A DNA stretch of 40,697 bases. Source: Streptomyces montanisoli. Its GTDB lineage: Bacteria > Actinomycetota > Actinomycetes > Streptomycetales > Streptomycetaceae. The translations under genes and the position numbers were made by a program. This document shows, piece after piece, positions 31,894 through 40,672 of this stretch; within the stretch, counting starts at the first letter, position 1; each line of letters starts with the position of its first letter. The notes below the pieces were generated by a model, which was given only the letters and a program-made list of their open reading frames with translations, had not been told where the DNA came from and made no database searches. The DNA lies in assembly GCF_017813245.1 (NCBI RefSeq), contig NZ_JAGIQL010000050.1, positions 1-40,697 of the forward strand, in the 5' to 3' direction.

Positions 31894-33099
31894 TCACCAT
31901 GCCACCGGCAGCTCCAGCGGGAACCGCCGGATCGTCTCCGTGTCCCACCGCACCTCGTCCGGCGGGACCGCCAGGCGCAGCCCCGGGAAGCGCTCCACCA
32001 GCCGGCCGACGGCCACTTCGAGCTCCGCCATGCCCAGGGGCATGGCGATGCACCGGTGGCCGCCCCATCCGAAGGTCATATGGGGGCTGTTCGGCCGGTC
32101 GAGGTCGATCGTGTGGGGGTCGGTGTAGCGTTCCGGGTCGCGGTTGGCGGTCAGGTAGGACAGGTGCACGTAGTCGCCCGCCCGGATCAGGACCCCGTCC
32201 ACCTCCACGTCCTCGAGCGCCACCCGCGGGATGCCCACGCCCTTGCGGAAGGGGATGTGGCGGAGCATCTCGTGCAGGACGCCGGGGAGGGTCTCGGGGC
32301 TGTTCCTGATCCGGGCCAGCAGTTCGGGGCGTGTCAGGAGCAGGTAGACGATGTCGCTGATCTGGCAGGTCGCCGTGTCCTGGCCGCTGAGCGCCAGCAC
32401 GAGGGCCATGACGGCCAGTTCCTTGTCGTCGAGTTGCTCCGCACCGTCGCGCGCCGCGGCCATGGCGCTGATGAGGTCTTCCCCCGGGCTGTCGCGGCGT
32501 TCCTCGACGAGCCCCGCGAAGTACGCGATCAGGTCGGCCTTGGCGGCCTTCGCGGTCTCCTTGCTCTGCGCGTCGACGACGAGGAGCCGGTGCACGGACT
32601 CCTGGATCCGCTCCCAGTCCCGGCGCTCGACGCCGAGGAGGTCGAGGACGGTGTGCTGGGGGAGCGGGTCGGAGAGGTGCGAGACCAGGTCGGCCGGCGA
32701 GCCGTGCTGCTCCATGGTGTCGAGCAGGAGGTCCGTGAGCCGGATGATGCGGGGCCGCATGGCCTCGACGTGCGCCGGGGTGAAGGCCTGGGATGCCAGG
32801 TGGCGCACGCGGCTGCTCTGCGGTGGGTCCATCACGTTGATCGACTCGGGCGAGACGATCGGCTCGGGCGTCATCCGCGGGTAGTCGCGGCCGATGATGC
32901 CGGCGCGGCTGAACCGCGGATCGGTGGTCACCTGCTTGACGGCGTCGAATCCGGTGACCAGCCAGGCCTCGGCCTCGCCGTAGGGGAGCCGGATCCGCGC
33001 AGGCGACGCGCGTCGCATCAGGTCCGTGAGCGCGGGGTCGAACTCGAGGGCCTCACTGAAGTCGAACGGGCAGTGCACGATGTCGTTCTCCGCGCTCAT
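31894..33099 (-). CDS. cytochrome P450
   Basis: A 401-residue bacterial P450. The I-helix has ALSGQDTATCQIS, ExxR is EMLR in LHEMLRHIPF, and the haem loop is FGWGGHRCIA with Cys350. The substrate-recognition part before ExxR is unremarkable. The ATG at 33099 overlaps the stop of the DUF1259 gene by ATGA, so the two are one transcriptional unit. No redox partner is seen nearby. It is a different subfamily from the P450 at 14395-15669. Being 3 kb beyond the RiPP arm and on the opposite strand, it is probably independent of it. Confidence 0.93.
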   Translation of the reverse strand: MSAENDIVHCPFDFSEALEFDPALTDLMRRASPARIRLPYGEAEAWLVTGFDAVKQVTTDPRFSRAGIIGRDYPRMTPEPIVSPESINVMDPPQSSRVRHLASQAFTPAHVEAMRPRIIRLTDLLLDTMEQHGSPADLVSHLSDPLPQHTVLDLLGVERRDWERIQESVHRLLVVDAQSKETAKAAKADLIAYFAGLVEERRDSPGEDLISAMAAARDGAEQLDDKELAVMALVLALSGQDTATCQISDIVYLLLTRPELLARIRNSPETLPGVLHEMLRHIPFRKGVGIPRVALEDVEVDGVLIRAGDYVHLSYLTANRDPERYTDPHTIDLDRPNSPHMTFGWGGHRCIAMPLGMAELEVAVGRLVERFPGLRLAVPPDEVRWDTETIRRFPLELPVAW

Positions 33100-34106
33100 G
33101 AGCCGACCACCCCGGCGGCCATGGGCGCGACGTTGGTGGTGTCCACGGCCCGGTGCAGGGCCGCGGCGAGCTTCACCGCGTCGCCCACGGCCCACACGTG
33201 CAGGAAGAACAGGCGTGGTTCGTCGGTCAGGTTGTGGTGGTGCAGCTCGACGAGCTCGATCCCGCCCTGCCGCAGGGCCACGAGGACCGGCTGCACCTCG
33301 CTCGCGATCATCGCCAGGTCAGCGCTGAGAGCGGCCCTGCCGCCGCCGAGCGGCTGGAAGTTGGCTGAGGTGGTGGCACCCAGGCCAGGAGGAAGGACCA
33401 CGTGGCCGTCGGTGATGGTCTCGCGGCGTACGAAGACGCACTTGTAGACCTCCGCGTCGGCGTATCCCTTGACGCCGAGAGCCGTGTCGATCGCGGCCGT
33501 GTCCAGGTCGACCGCCGCGGGAGCGGTGGCGGTGGCGGGTTCGGCGGGTGGCGTCCCGGTGCCGTCGAACGCGGCGCGCAGGCCACGGGCGACAGCGACC
33601 GGATCGTTGCCGTGGGCGTGCACGTGGACCCACCAGACCTGGGGCGAGTGCGCCAGCAGGTGCTTGTGGATGGCGGTCGGCATGATCCCGTGCCGCAGCA
33701 GCGCGTCGATGAAGCCCTGCAGTTCGGGTTCGGTGACCACCGTGTCGCCCATCAGGAGCGTGCTGCGGTCGGCGTAGCGCACGAAGGACACGTGCGTGCC
33801 CAGGGCAAGCTCGGGGGTGATCCGGACGCCTTGCGACTGGACGGCGAGATCCCGGCGCGGGAACGGCGTGTGGTACATGAACCGCTTCATGTCACCGGGG
33901 CGGCCGAGAGCGTCGCGCACGTCCTCCCACTCGGCCAGCCTGGTCGTCACCGGCCTGACCGCCGTGGAGCGGGGAGGCGCGGTGGGCAGGGCGCCGGCCT
34001 CGGCCGGCACGCCGGTGAGCACGGGTGCCAGGGCCGCCACGGTCAGTACGCGGCGCCGCGACGGAATGAATCGGGAACGGGGGTCCTGCTGTCTGTCGTC
34101 AGCCAT
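33096..34106 (-). CDS. DUF1259 (LppY/LpqO-like) exported protein
   Basis: A 336-residue protein with a Tat-like signal (SRRRVLTVAALAPVLTG). Two related DUF1259-type halves follow, shown by the repeated themes MPTAIHKHLLAHSPQVWWVHVHAHG in the first and IELVELHHHNLTDEPRLFFLHVWAVG in the second. The His clusters suggest metal binding. The function of this family is not established; mycobacterial LppY and LpqO are the named members. ATG 34106 has AGGAGG 8 bases upstream. It is co-translated with a P450 by a 4-base overlap, although one is probably exported and the other cytoplasmic. Confidence 0.88.
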   Translation of the reverse strand: MADDRQQDPRSRFIPSRRRVLTVAALAPVLTGVPAEAGALPTAPPRSTAVRPVTTRLAEWEDVRDALGRPGDMKRFMYHTPFPRRDLAVQSQGVRITPELALGTHVSFVRYADRSTLLMGDTVVTEPELQGFIDALLRHGIMPTAIHKHLLAHSPQVWWVHVHAHGNDPVAVARGLRAAFDGTGTPPAEPATATAPAAVDLDTAAIDTALGVKGYADAEVYKCVFVRRETITDGHVVLPPGLGATTSANFQPLGGGRAALSADLAMIASEVQPVLVALRQGGIELVELHHHNLTDEPRLFFLHVWAVGDAVKLAAALHRAVDTTNVAPMAAGVVGS

Positions 34107-34185
34107 GTCGTATGCCTCCTGGCGCGATGGAAGCACGTGACCTGGCGCAGATCGGTGACCCGCACCGTGCCACCGGCCAGGCGGC

Positions 34186-35124
34186 CTAAACCGGGCGGCG
34201 CGCGGCCCACGGGTGGTCGACGTGTTCGAGATCCTCCAGCACGGTCACGGCGTCCTCCCACGGGCGCACCCGCGCCGCATCGCGCCGTCGCCAGCGCCCG
34301 GCGAGGAACTGCACGCATGCCACGGTCAGCCACCAGCGGGTCGCGACGGCGCCGGGTTGCCGGCCGGTGCCCGCGGCATAGCCGTGCCAGACGGCGGCGG
34401 CTTGGCGTCGGGCCAGGTCGCCGCCGGCGGGGTCGGCATTGAGCAGTGCCAGGACCGCGGCGCGGGCGGGATCGAGCCCCATGGGAGTCGCTTGCGCGGT
34501 CTCCCAGTCGATCAGGTGGTCCGGCCCGGCGTCGCTGACCAGGAAGTTCCCGGGCCCCGGATCCCCGTGCGCAAACACCGGGCGCGACAGCGGCGGGACC
34601 GGGACCTCGGCGGCAACCCGCTGCACGACAGCGGCATGCGCGCTGGGCAGCTGCGCCACCAGCATCGCCGTGGCGTGCTCATGGTGGGCCACCGCCTCGT
34701 CCGCACCCACCAGGCGGACTCCGGAGCCGGCGACGGGCAGCCGGGTCAGGCCTGCGAGGCAAGTGCCCATCCGCCGCCAGTCGAACGGGGTGACGGGCCG
34801 GCGCCCCCGTACCCGTCCCAACACCAGGCATCTGGCCCCTTGAAGCTCCCCGCTACGTACCTCGCCCCAGCGGTACACGCGCGGAACGGCCACCCCATGC
34901 CGCGCCGCCCAGGACAGAGCGCGGTACTCCGCGTGCAGCCGGCCGGCCGCGCCTTCCACCTTCGCGACGACCTCCTCGGCAGCGGGGGAGAGACCGAAGA
35001 ACACCACATTGTTCTGGCCGCCGGACGCCGGCGTCAGCCGGCTCACGGTGAAACCGTCGGTGAGTTCAAGTTGCCTGAGCGTCAAGGGCTGTTCCCGGTT
35101 CGCCGGAGCTGCTCGGTTGGGCAC
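34186..35124 (-). CDS. aminoglycoside phosphotransferase (APH)-fold kinase-like protein
   Basis: A 312-residue APH/choline-kinase-fold protein. FAHGDPGPGNFLV (His186, Asp188, Asn193) is the catalytic loop and LIDWETA (Asp206) the metal-binding motif; VVAKVEG near residue 53 supplies the ATP-binding Lys. Members phosphorylate small-molecule hydroxyls, including antibiotics, but many have unknown substrates. GTG 35124 with AGGA upstream is the best start; the open frame runs to 35556 through sequence that looks non-coding and overlaps another gene. It stands alone, divergent from a small membrane protein. Confidence 0.85.
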   Translation of the reverse strand: MPNRAAPANREQPLTLRQLELTDGFTVSRLTPASGGQNNVVFFGLSPAAEEVVAKVEGAAGRLHAEYRALSWAARHGVAVPRVYRWGEVRSGELQGARCLVLGRVRGRRPVTPFDWRRMGTCLAGLTRLPVAGSGVRLVGADEAVAHHEHATAMLVAQLPSAHAAVVQRVAAEVPVPPLSRPVFAHGDPGPGNFLVSDAGPDHLIDWETAQATPMGLDPARAAVLALLNADPAGGDLARRQAAAVWHGYAAGTGRQPGAVATRWWLTVACVQFLAGRWRRRDAARVRPWEDAVTVLEDLEHVDHPWAARRPV

Positions 35125-35364
35125 CCCGGAGGTCCTGGGTTTTGTCCGACCCGCACAAGTTCCGTGCCGGGAGACTGTTCCAGACCGCAGGGGCGGGTGT
35201 GGGCTCGTACGGCGGACCATGAGAAACAGACGAGCTGTCAACCGATCACATGTGAACGGCAGTTCGTCTCGTGTGGGGAGCTCCGGACGGCGGGAGCCTG
35301 GAAGCAGCGCCGAACCAGAGCTCCCCAACACGACGACACTCCGCAATCGACCTACGGAGCCGCC

Positions 35365-35559
35365 ATGCAGGATAATCCCCACTCCCTCCCGTCCGGAACC
35401 ATCTCGCGCCATGATCAGGTGCTCACGCGCCGGACCAGGGTGCGGCGGTGGGTGAGCCGGAACCGTCGCGGAATCGTCACCCACTTCGTGCGAGGCATTG
35501 CCTACGGCGCGGGACTCGGCCTCATGGGCCTGACCGTGTGGGTGATCGAGAACCACTGA
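35365..35559 (+). CDS. small C-tail membrane protein
   Basis: A 64-residue protein with a basic N-terminal half (TRRTRVRRWVSRNRRG) and one C-terminal membrane span (GIAYGAGLGLMGLTVWVI). ATG 35365 has GGAG 7 bases before it, and a strong hairpin follows 6 bases after the stop, so it is probably a real single-gene unit. The frame is open far upstream as a GC-rich shadow of the kinase gene. Function unknown. Confidence 0.65.
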   Translation: MQDNPHSLPSGTISRHDQVLTRRTRVRRWVSRNRRGIVTHFVRGIAYGAGLGLMGLTVWVIENH

Positions 35560-35798
35560 TCCGCTGGGGCCCGGACGGCTGGTCCGGGCCCCGGCCCGGG
35601 CTGCCCGCCTGCCGCTCGACTCGGTGACCCCCGTGTGGTGCTGCGGCGTTCACCGCGCCAGGCGCGGCTCCACTTGTTGGCCTCCCGTACCTTGGCCATC
35701 AGCGCGTCGCGCCGCACGGAGGCCTGTGTGGCGTCCTCGCCCTGCCCGCCCGGCTCGGTGGGGCCCTCGGGGACGGGGGGCGACGCCTGCGCCGTCAC
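35502..35798 (-). CDS. small hypothetical protein, doubtful
   Basis: A 98-codon frame starting at GTG 35798, overlapping the upstream small gene by GTGA. Its first 50 residues (DATQASVRRDALMAKVREAN and following) look protein-like. The rest is Pro/Gly/Arg-rich and runs antisense through the hairpin at 35566-35592 and the 3' end of the small membrane protein gene. Either the gene is real and overlaps tail to tail, or an earlier stop was lost by mutation or sequencing error. No family is recognised. Confidence 0.4.
   Translation of the reverse strand: MTAQASPPVPEGPTEPGGQGEDATQASVRRDALMAKVREANKWSRAWRGERRSTTRGSPSRAAGGQPGPGPGPAVRAPADQWFSITHTVRPMRPSPAP
35566..35592. terminator. 11-bp perfect hairpin terminator
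   Basis: GGGGCCCGGAC and GTCCGGGCCCC (35566-35576 and 35582-35592) flank a 5-base loop just after the small membrane protein gene. There is no T-tract, as often in streptomycetes. Because it is symmetric it could also stop transcription from the minus-strand small genes. Confidence 0.65.
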
Positions 35799-36022
35799 TG
35801 GGCGGACTTGCGCAAGGCTGCCGCCAATTGCCGGGCCACGTCGGCGCGGCAGCGGCCGAGTTCGACCAGCGGCGGCAGGCAGTCGCTCGTCATGGACGGC
35901 AGGTCGATCCCGAGCGAGGGCAGCACGAGCCCCACCGCGGCCAGCGCCGCCCGCAGTTCGTTGCGTGCCGCGCCTGCTTCCCGGATCTTCGCGTCCGTGC
36001 CCTTGGGCTTGTTCGCTTCCAT
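35795..36022 (-). CDS. small conserved-looking protein of unknown function
   Basis: A 75-residue soluble, mostly helical protein (MEANKPKGTDAKIREAGAAR, LGIDLPSMTSDCLPPLVELG). ATG 36022 has AGGAGAGG upstream, a strong site. It is divergent from the XRE/DUF397 pair, separated by 115 bases, an arrangement often seen for small accessory genes of Scr1-type regulators in streptomycetes. Function unknown; the family was not recognised. Confidence 0.6.
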   Translation of the reverse strand: MEANKPKGTDAKIREAGAARNELRAALAAVGLVLPSLGIDLPSMTSDCLPPLVELGRCRADVARQLAAALRKSAQ

Positions 36023-36137
36023 ACGCGCACCTCTCCTGGTCGAGTACCGCTTCGCAGCACCGAGCATGGATGCGTAGCGGTACGCTCACCAAGAGTTACG
36101 GTTTTCGGAGCATCGGAACGAAAACGGGAGTCGGCCA

Positions 36138-36965
36138 GTGCCCGCACCGAAAGAGCTCGATCCGAGTGCCTCGCTCGCCGCGCTCTACGGCGCGAAGTTA
36201 CGCAAGCTGCGCGTGCGGGCGGGGCTCACGCAGCGGCAGCTCGGCGACAGGATCCCCATCGCCCACAGCCGCATCGCGCAGTTCGAGCTGGGCAAGGAGG
36301 TGCCGCCGGAGGACGTCAACGCCAAGCTGGACGTTCTGCTGGGCGCGGACGGGGACTTGGTTGATCTGTGGGGTCACACCAAGCGGACTCCTTACCCCGA
36401 CTGGGCGCGCAAGTTCATGGCGTACGAGGCGGTCGCGTGCGCTATGCACAAGTACATGGCCCACAGTGTGCCGGGGCTTCTGCAAACCGAGGCGTACGCC
36501 CGCGAGCTGCTGAGGCTCGGTCTCCCGTGGTGCACGACGGAAGAGATCGAAGCGGCGGTCTCGGCTCGAATGGAACGCCAAGCGCTCCTCCGGAGCGAGC
36601 GGCCGCCGCTCTTCTGGGTCGTGCTCGACGAAGCAGTGATCCGCAGGCCCGTCGGCGGAAACGCAGTCATGCGCGAGCAGTTGGCTCAGGTTGTGAACGC
36701 CGCGGCGGCCCCACGAGTCGAAGTTCAGGTCCTGCCCTTCGCCGCAGGCGCACACTCCGCCATGGGCGGGTCCCTTACCGTCCTGTCATTCGAGAGCGGG
36801 CCTGATGTGGCCTATCTGGAGGCTGACCACTCCGGAGAGCTGGTCGAGGATCGGGTCATGGTGGCCAAGCACTCGTATCGTTACGATCTCGTGCATGCCC
36901 AAGCTCTGTCGCCCATGGCGTCAACAGCTCTGCTTCACAAGGCGATGAAGGAGTTCGGAACATGA
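36138..36965 (+). CDS. XRE-family HTH regulator with DUF5753 (Scr1-type)
   Basis: A 275-residue protein. Residues 16-72 are an XRE helix-turn-helix (LRKLRVRAGLTQRQLGDRIP, HSRIAQFELGK). The remainder is a DUF5753 sensor domain (VPGLLQTEAYARELL, PRVEVQVLPFAAGAHSAMGG, AYLEADHSGELVED). Such proteins are paired with DUF397 proteins, as here and in the whiJ-type loci that influence streptomycete development. The start is GTG 36138. Leu21 is encoded by TTA (36198-36200), the only leucine TTA codon noticed in the window. That predicts dependence on the bldA tRNA, hence late expression. Confidence 0.95.
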   Translation: MPAPKELDPSASLAALYGAKLRKLRVRAGLTQRQLGDRIPIAHSRIAQFELGKEVPPEDVNAKLDVLLGADGDLVDLWGHTKRTPYPDWARKFMAYEAVACAMHKYMAHSVPGLLQTEAYARELLRLGLPWCTTEEIEAAVSARMERQALLRSERPPLFWVVLDEAVIRRPVGGNAVMREQLAQVVNAAAAPRVEVQVLPFAAGAHSAMGGSLTVLSFESGPDVAYLEADHSGELVEDRVMVAKHSYRYDLVHAQALSPMASTALLHKAMKEFGT

Positions 36966-37162
36966 GTTCCGTACGGATAGACACAGCGACCGCGTCATGG
37001 CGGAAGAGCTCTTACAGCAACGGAGCGGGGGGCGATTGCGTGGAAGTGGCAGACCTCCCGGAGGTCGTTCCGGTTCGCGACAGCAAGAACCCCGCCGGCC
37101 CGGCGCTCCTCATCCCCAACTCCGCCTGGGACGCCTTCGTTCGGCACGTCCGGCAGGCGTAG
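36962..37162 (+). CDS. DUF397 protein
   Basis: A 66-residue DUF397 protein with the family signature WRKSSYSNGAGGDCVEVADL and VRDSKNPAGPALLIP, ending SAWDAFVRHVR. The ATG overlaps the XRE stop by ATGA, so the pair is co-translated. DUF397 proteins act as partners of DUF5753 regulators and have been compared with antitoxin-like or anti-regulator factors. Length is normal. Confidence 0.95.
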   Translation: MSSVRIDTATASWRKSSYSNGAGGDCVEVADLPEVVPVRDSKNPAGPALLIPNSAWDAFVRHVRQA

Positions 37163-37267
37163 CCGCGCCCGGGCCCGCGACCGGCGCGCGCGGGCGTCGG
37201 AGCGCCGCGACATCATGGCGCCACGGCGCCGCCATGCGCGTCGCCGTGGCGCCAGGACCTCACAGCG

Positions 37268-37591
37268 TCATGGCCTTTGCGCCACCGCCGGCGAGAGGCC
37301 GTACGAGCCGACCGCCGTCGCGCTCCTCCGCGAGAGAGTGCCTGGGACGGCGCGGTCGGCGAAGCCCTGCTGGAAGGACGTGAACGCCGATGACCCGGTC
37401 AGGGGAGTCTCCGCGTCCTCGGTGACCACGAGGTGCACGAAGGTCACCCCGTCGTCAAGGCGGAACGCCACGTAGCGCAGGCCGCCTGGGTCCTGGTCGT
37501 TCAGTTCGGACATGACGGCTTCGATCAGCCGCTGGTTCTCGTCGGCGGCCTCGGGGCGTACCTCGTACTGGATGATCGCGACGTTGGACAT
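37268..37591 (-). CDS. ABM-like (dimeric ferredoxin-like barrel) protein
   Basis: A 107-residue protein resembling antibiotic-biosynthesis-monooxygenase (ABM) fold proteins: NVAIIQYEVRPEAADENQRLIEAVMSEL is a beta strand plus helix, and GLRYVAFRLDDGVTFVHLVVTED the next strands. Such small dimeric barrels include monooxygenases, haem-binding proteins and many of unknown activity. ATG 37591 has AAGGCAC upstream, a moderate site. It is divergent from the ECF sigma gene 320 bases away. The last 20 residues are low in complexity. Specific function not predicted. Confidence 0.75.
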   Translation of the reverse strand: MSNVAIIQYEVRPEAADENQRLIEAVMSELNDQDPGGLRYVAFRLDDGVTFVHLVVTEDAETPLTGSSAFTSFQQGFADRAVPGTLSRRSATAVGSYGLSPAVAQRP

Positions 37592-37911
37592 GGTGCCTTC
37601 TTTCTCGGTAGCGGAAACGGGACAAGGAGCCGGCCATGCCGGGCGCGCGAAGCCCCGGCTGAGCTCGGGAGTGACCATGACTGCCGACCCTTCTCGTGCG
37701 GTGTGCCCGATCGGGCAGGTCGTTCTCCGGTACTGATACGGCCGGGTGCCGCATCTCATCGGTCCGCCCGCGATGAACCCGACGAACCTGGGGAGCCGCC
37801 GGGCCGACCGATGAGATCGCGGGGCGGCGCGGGTCTGACCGGGGGACGGCACCAGGCCCGTGGCACAGGCGCGAGCACCGGTGCACACACCGGCTCACGC
37901 GAGGAGCGGCC
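37592..37911. promoter_or_regulatory. divergent region with a 12-bp inverted repeat
   Basis: 320 bases without a convincing gene lie between the ABM-like gene and the ECF sigma gene. ATCTCATCGGTC (37753-37764) and GACCGATGAGAT (37806-37817) are a perfect 12-bp inverted repeat 41 bases apart. This could be an operator for a dimeric regulator, or the long stem of a leader RNA of the sigma gene. The sigma gene ribosome binding site GAGGAG lies just before 37912. Confidence 0.5.
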
Positions 37912-38982
37912 TTGGACACGACACGATCGGCCGCGCGGCACAGGGGCGCGCCGGATCACGAGGGCGCGCCGGATCACGAGAGCGCGCCACATCACGAGAG
38001 CGCGCCGGACGCGGCCGCGGCGGCGGGTGACGCGGACTTCGCCCGCGTCACCGCCCCCTACCGCCGTGAACTGCTCGCGTACTGCTACCGCATGCTCGGG
38101 TCGGTGCACGACGCCGAGGACCTGGTGCAGGAGACCCTGCTGCGCGCCTGGCGCGCGTACGGCGGCTTCGAGGGCCGCTCCAGCCTGCGCACGTGGCTCT
38201 ACCGCATCGCCACCAACGCCTGCCTGCGCGCGCTGGAGAACCGCGGCCGCCGCCCGCTGCCGTCCGGGCTCGGCTCCCCGGAGGACTCCGCGCACGCGCA
38301 GGTGCGCGCGGCGGCCCCCGAGGTGCCGTGGCTCGAACCCTTCCCCGACGAGCGGGGCGACGCCGGCGACCCCGGCGCGGTCGTGGCGTCCCGCGCCGGG
38401 ACGCGGCTGGCGCTGATCGCCGCCCTGCAGTACCTGCCGGCCCGGCAGCGTGCCGCGCTCATCCTGCGGGACGTACTGGACTACCCGGGTCCGCAGGTCG
38501 CCCAGCTGCTGGGGATCTCGCCGGCCGCCGTCAACAGCCTGTTGCAGCGTGCCCGTACGCATCTGCGGCGGATCGCGCCCAGCGAGGACGATCTCGTCGA
38601 GCCCGACGACCCGGACCTGCGCGCCCTGGTCGACCGGTACGCCGCCGCATTCCGGCACGCCGACATCGACGCGCTGACCCGGCTGCTCACGCGGGACGCG
38701 GTGTACGAGATGCCGCCGATCCCCACCTGGTTCGCCGGGCGGGCCGTCGTGGCCGCCTTCGTCGCGAGCCGGGTCCCGGCCGACCCCGCCGACCTGCGGT
38801 ACGTGCGTACCACGGGCAACGGCCAGCCGGCGCTCGCCACCTACCGCCGCGAGCCGGGCGGCGTGCACCGGGCGCACTCGATCCAGGTCCTCACCTTCGC
38901 CGGCCCGCTCATCGCCCGGGTGACCGCCTTCCAGGACCTGGCACTGTTCCCGCTCTTCGGACTTCCGGACGCCCTCACCTGA
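37912..38982 (+). CDS. ECF RNA polymerase sigma factor with SnoaL-like C-terminal domain
   Basis: A 356-residue sigma factor. A variable tail with APDHE-type repeats (residues 13-33) comes first. Then region 2 (YRRELLAYCYRMLGSVHDAEDLVQETLLRAWRAY, about 49-85) and region 4 (LPARQRAALILRDVLDYPGPQVAQLLGISPAAVNSLLQRAR, about 176-216). A SnoaL/NTF2-like domain of about 110 residues follows, as in ECF41/ECF56-type factors, where it replaces an anti-sigma factor by acting in cis. The start TTG 37912 is chosen for the GAGGAG just upstream; it is an uncommon start. No anti-sigma gene is adjacent, as expected for this type. Confidence 0.93.
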   Translation: MDTTRSAARHRGAPDHEGAPDHESAPHHESAPDAAAAAGDADFARVTAPYRRELLAYCYRMLGSVHDAEDLVQETLLRAWRAYGGFEGRSSLRTWLYRIATNACLRALENRGRRPLPSGLGSPEDSAHAQVRAAAPEVPWLEPFPDERGDAGDPGAVVASRAGTRLALIAALQYLPARQRAALILRDVLDYPGPQVAQLLGISPAAVNSLLQRARTHLRRIAPSEDDLVEPDDPDLRALVDRYAAAFRHADIDALTRLLTRDAVYEMPPIPTWFAGRAVVAAFVASRVPADPADLRYVRTTGNGQPALATYRREPGGVHRAHSIQVLTFAGPLIARVTAFQDLALFPLFGLPDALT

Positions 38983-39112
38983 TCCTGATCCCGGGCCGCC
39001 CCCGCCCGAGGCGGACGTGTCGGACGTCGCCGACCGGGCACCCGTCACGCGCCGACGCGTGGGCACCGCGCGCCGCAGGACGTTGCCAGGGGGACCGAGA
39101 CGGGAGGCGAGG

Positions 39113-40672
39113 ATGCCGGACGCGATCGTCGTCGGGGCCGGCCCCAACGGGCTGGTCGCCGCGAACCTGCTGGTGGACGCGGGCTGGAGCGTCGAGGTGC
39201 TGGAGGCGCAGGCGAAGCCGGGCGGCGCCGTCCGGCACGACCGTGGCGTGCACCCCGACTACGTGTCCGACATGTTCAGCGCGTTCTACCCGCTCGCAGC
39301 CGCCTCCCCGGTGCTGTCGAAGCTCGACCTGCCCGCCCACGGCCTGCGCTGGAGCCATGCGCCGCACGTCGTCGCCCACCCGCTGCCCGACGGGCGCTGC
39401 GCGCTCCTCGACCGCGACCGCGGTGTGACGGCGGACAGCCTCGACGCGTTCGCCGCGGGTGACGGGGACGTCTGGCGGGACCTGTGCGCGGTGTGGGACG
39501 GCGTGCGCGACGACCTCCTGCAGGCGCTCTTCACGCCCTTCCCGCCGGTGCGGGCCGGGCTGCGGCTGGCGGGGCGGCTGCGCGCGTCCGGTGGGCTGAG
39601 GCTGGCGCGCCGCATGATCCTTCCGGTGCGGCGGTTCGGGGAGGAGGAGTTCGCGGGGGAGGGCGGTCGGGTCCTGCTCGCGGGCAACGCCCTGCACGCG
39701 GACCTCGCGCCCGAGACGGCGGGCAGCGGCGGGTTCGGGTGGCTGATGGCCATGCTCGGGCAGACGTACGGGTTTCCCGTGCCGGTCGGCGGCTCGGGCG
39801 AGCTGACGGCCGCGCTGGTGCGCAGGTTCGTCACGCGCGGCGGCGTGCTGCGCTGCGGGGAGCGCGTCGAGGAGATCGTCGTGCGGGGCGGGCACGCGGT
39901 GGGCGTGCGCACGGCGGGCGACGCCGTCCCCGCGCGCAAGGCCGTGCTCGCGGCGGTGGCCGCGCCGAGCCTGTACCGGGATCTGATCGCCAGGGAGCAC
40001 GTGCCCGCGCGCATCCTCGCCGACCTGCGCCGTTTCCAGTGGGACTTCGCCACCTTCAAGGTGGACTGGGCGCTGTCGGGACGTGTGCCCTGGACGAGCC
40101 CAGAGGCTGCCGGGGCCGGGACCGTCCACCTGGCCGACGGCGTCGACGAGCTCACGCGCTTCGCCGCCCAGATCGCCATGAAGAAGGTGCCGGACCGGCC
40201 GTTCGTGCTCGTCGGGCAGATGACCACCGCCGACCCCGGCCGCTCGCCCGCCGGCACGGAGTCGGCCTGGGCCTACACGCACGTGCCCCACCGCGTCACC
40301 GGGGACGCCGGCGACGACGGGCTGACGGGGCGCTGGGACGAGGGGGACGGCGAGGTCCTGGCCGACAGGGTCGAGGCGCAGATCGAACGCCACGCCCCGG
40401 GCTTCCGCTCCCTCATCAGGGCGCGTCGCGTGCTGACGCCGCGGACGCTCCAGGCGATGGACGAGAACCTCCACGACGGCGCGATCAACGGCGGCACCAC
40501 CAACATGCACCAGCAGCTCGTCTTCCGGCCCCTGCCGGGCACGGGCCGCCCCGAGACGGCCATCGCGGGCCTCTACCTCGCCTCGGCCTCCGCCCACCCC
40601 GGCGGCGGCGTCCACGGCGCCGCCGGCGCGAACGCGGCACGCGCCGCGGTCCACGCGGGCGGCCCTTCGGCC
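39113..40672 (+). CDS. FAD-dependent oxidoreductase, phytoene-dehydrogenase-like, 3' truncated
   Basis: A flavoprotein of the CrtI/phytoene-desaturase-like amine-oxidase superfamily. AIVVGAGPNGLVAANLLVDAGWSVEVLEA is the N-terminal FAD-binding motif, and KPGGAVRHDRGVHPDYVSDM continues the family pattern. Near the end GLYLASASAHPGGGVHGAAGANAARAA is the C-terminal FAD motif. About 520 codons are visible with no stop, so only the last few residues are missing; after base 40672 the sequence becomes adapter. ATG 39113 has GGGAGG upstream. No other carotenoid genes are in the window, so a carotenoid substrate should not be assumed. Confidence 0.92.
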
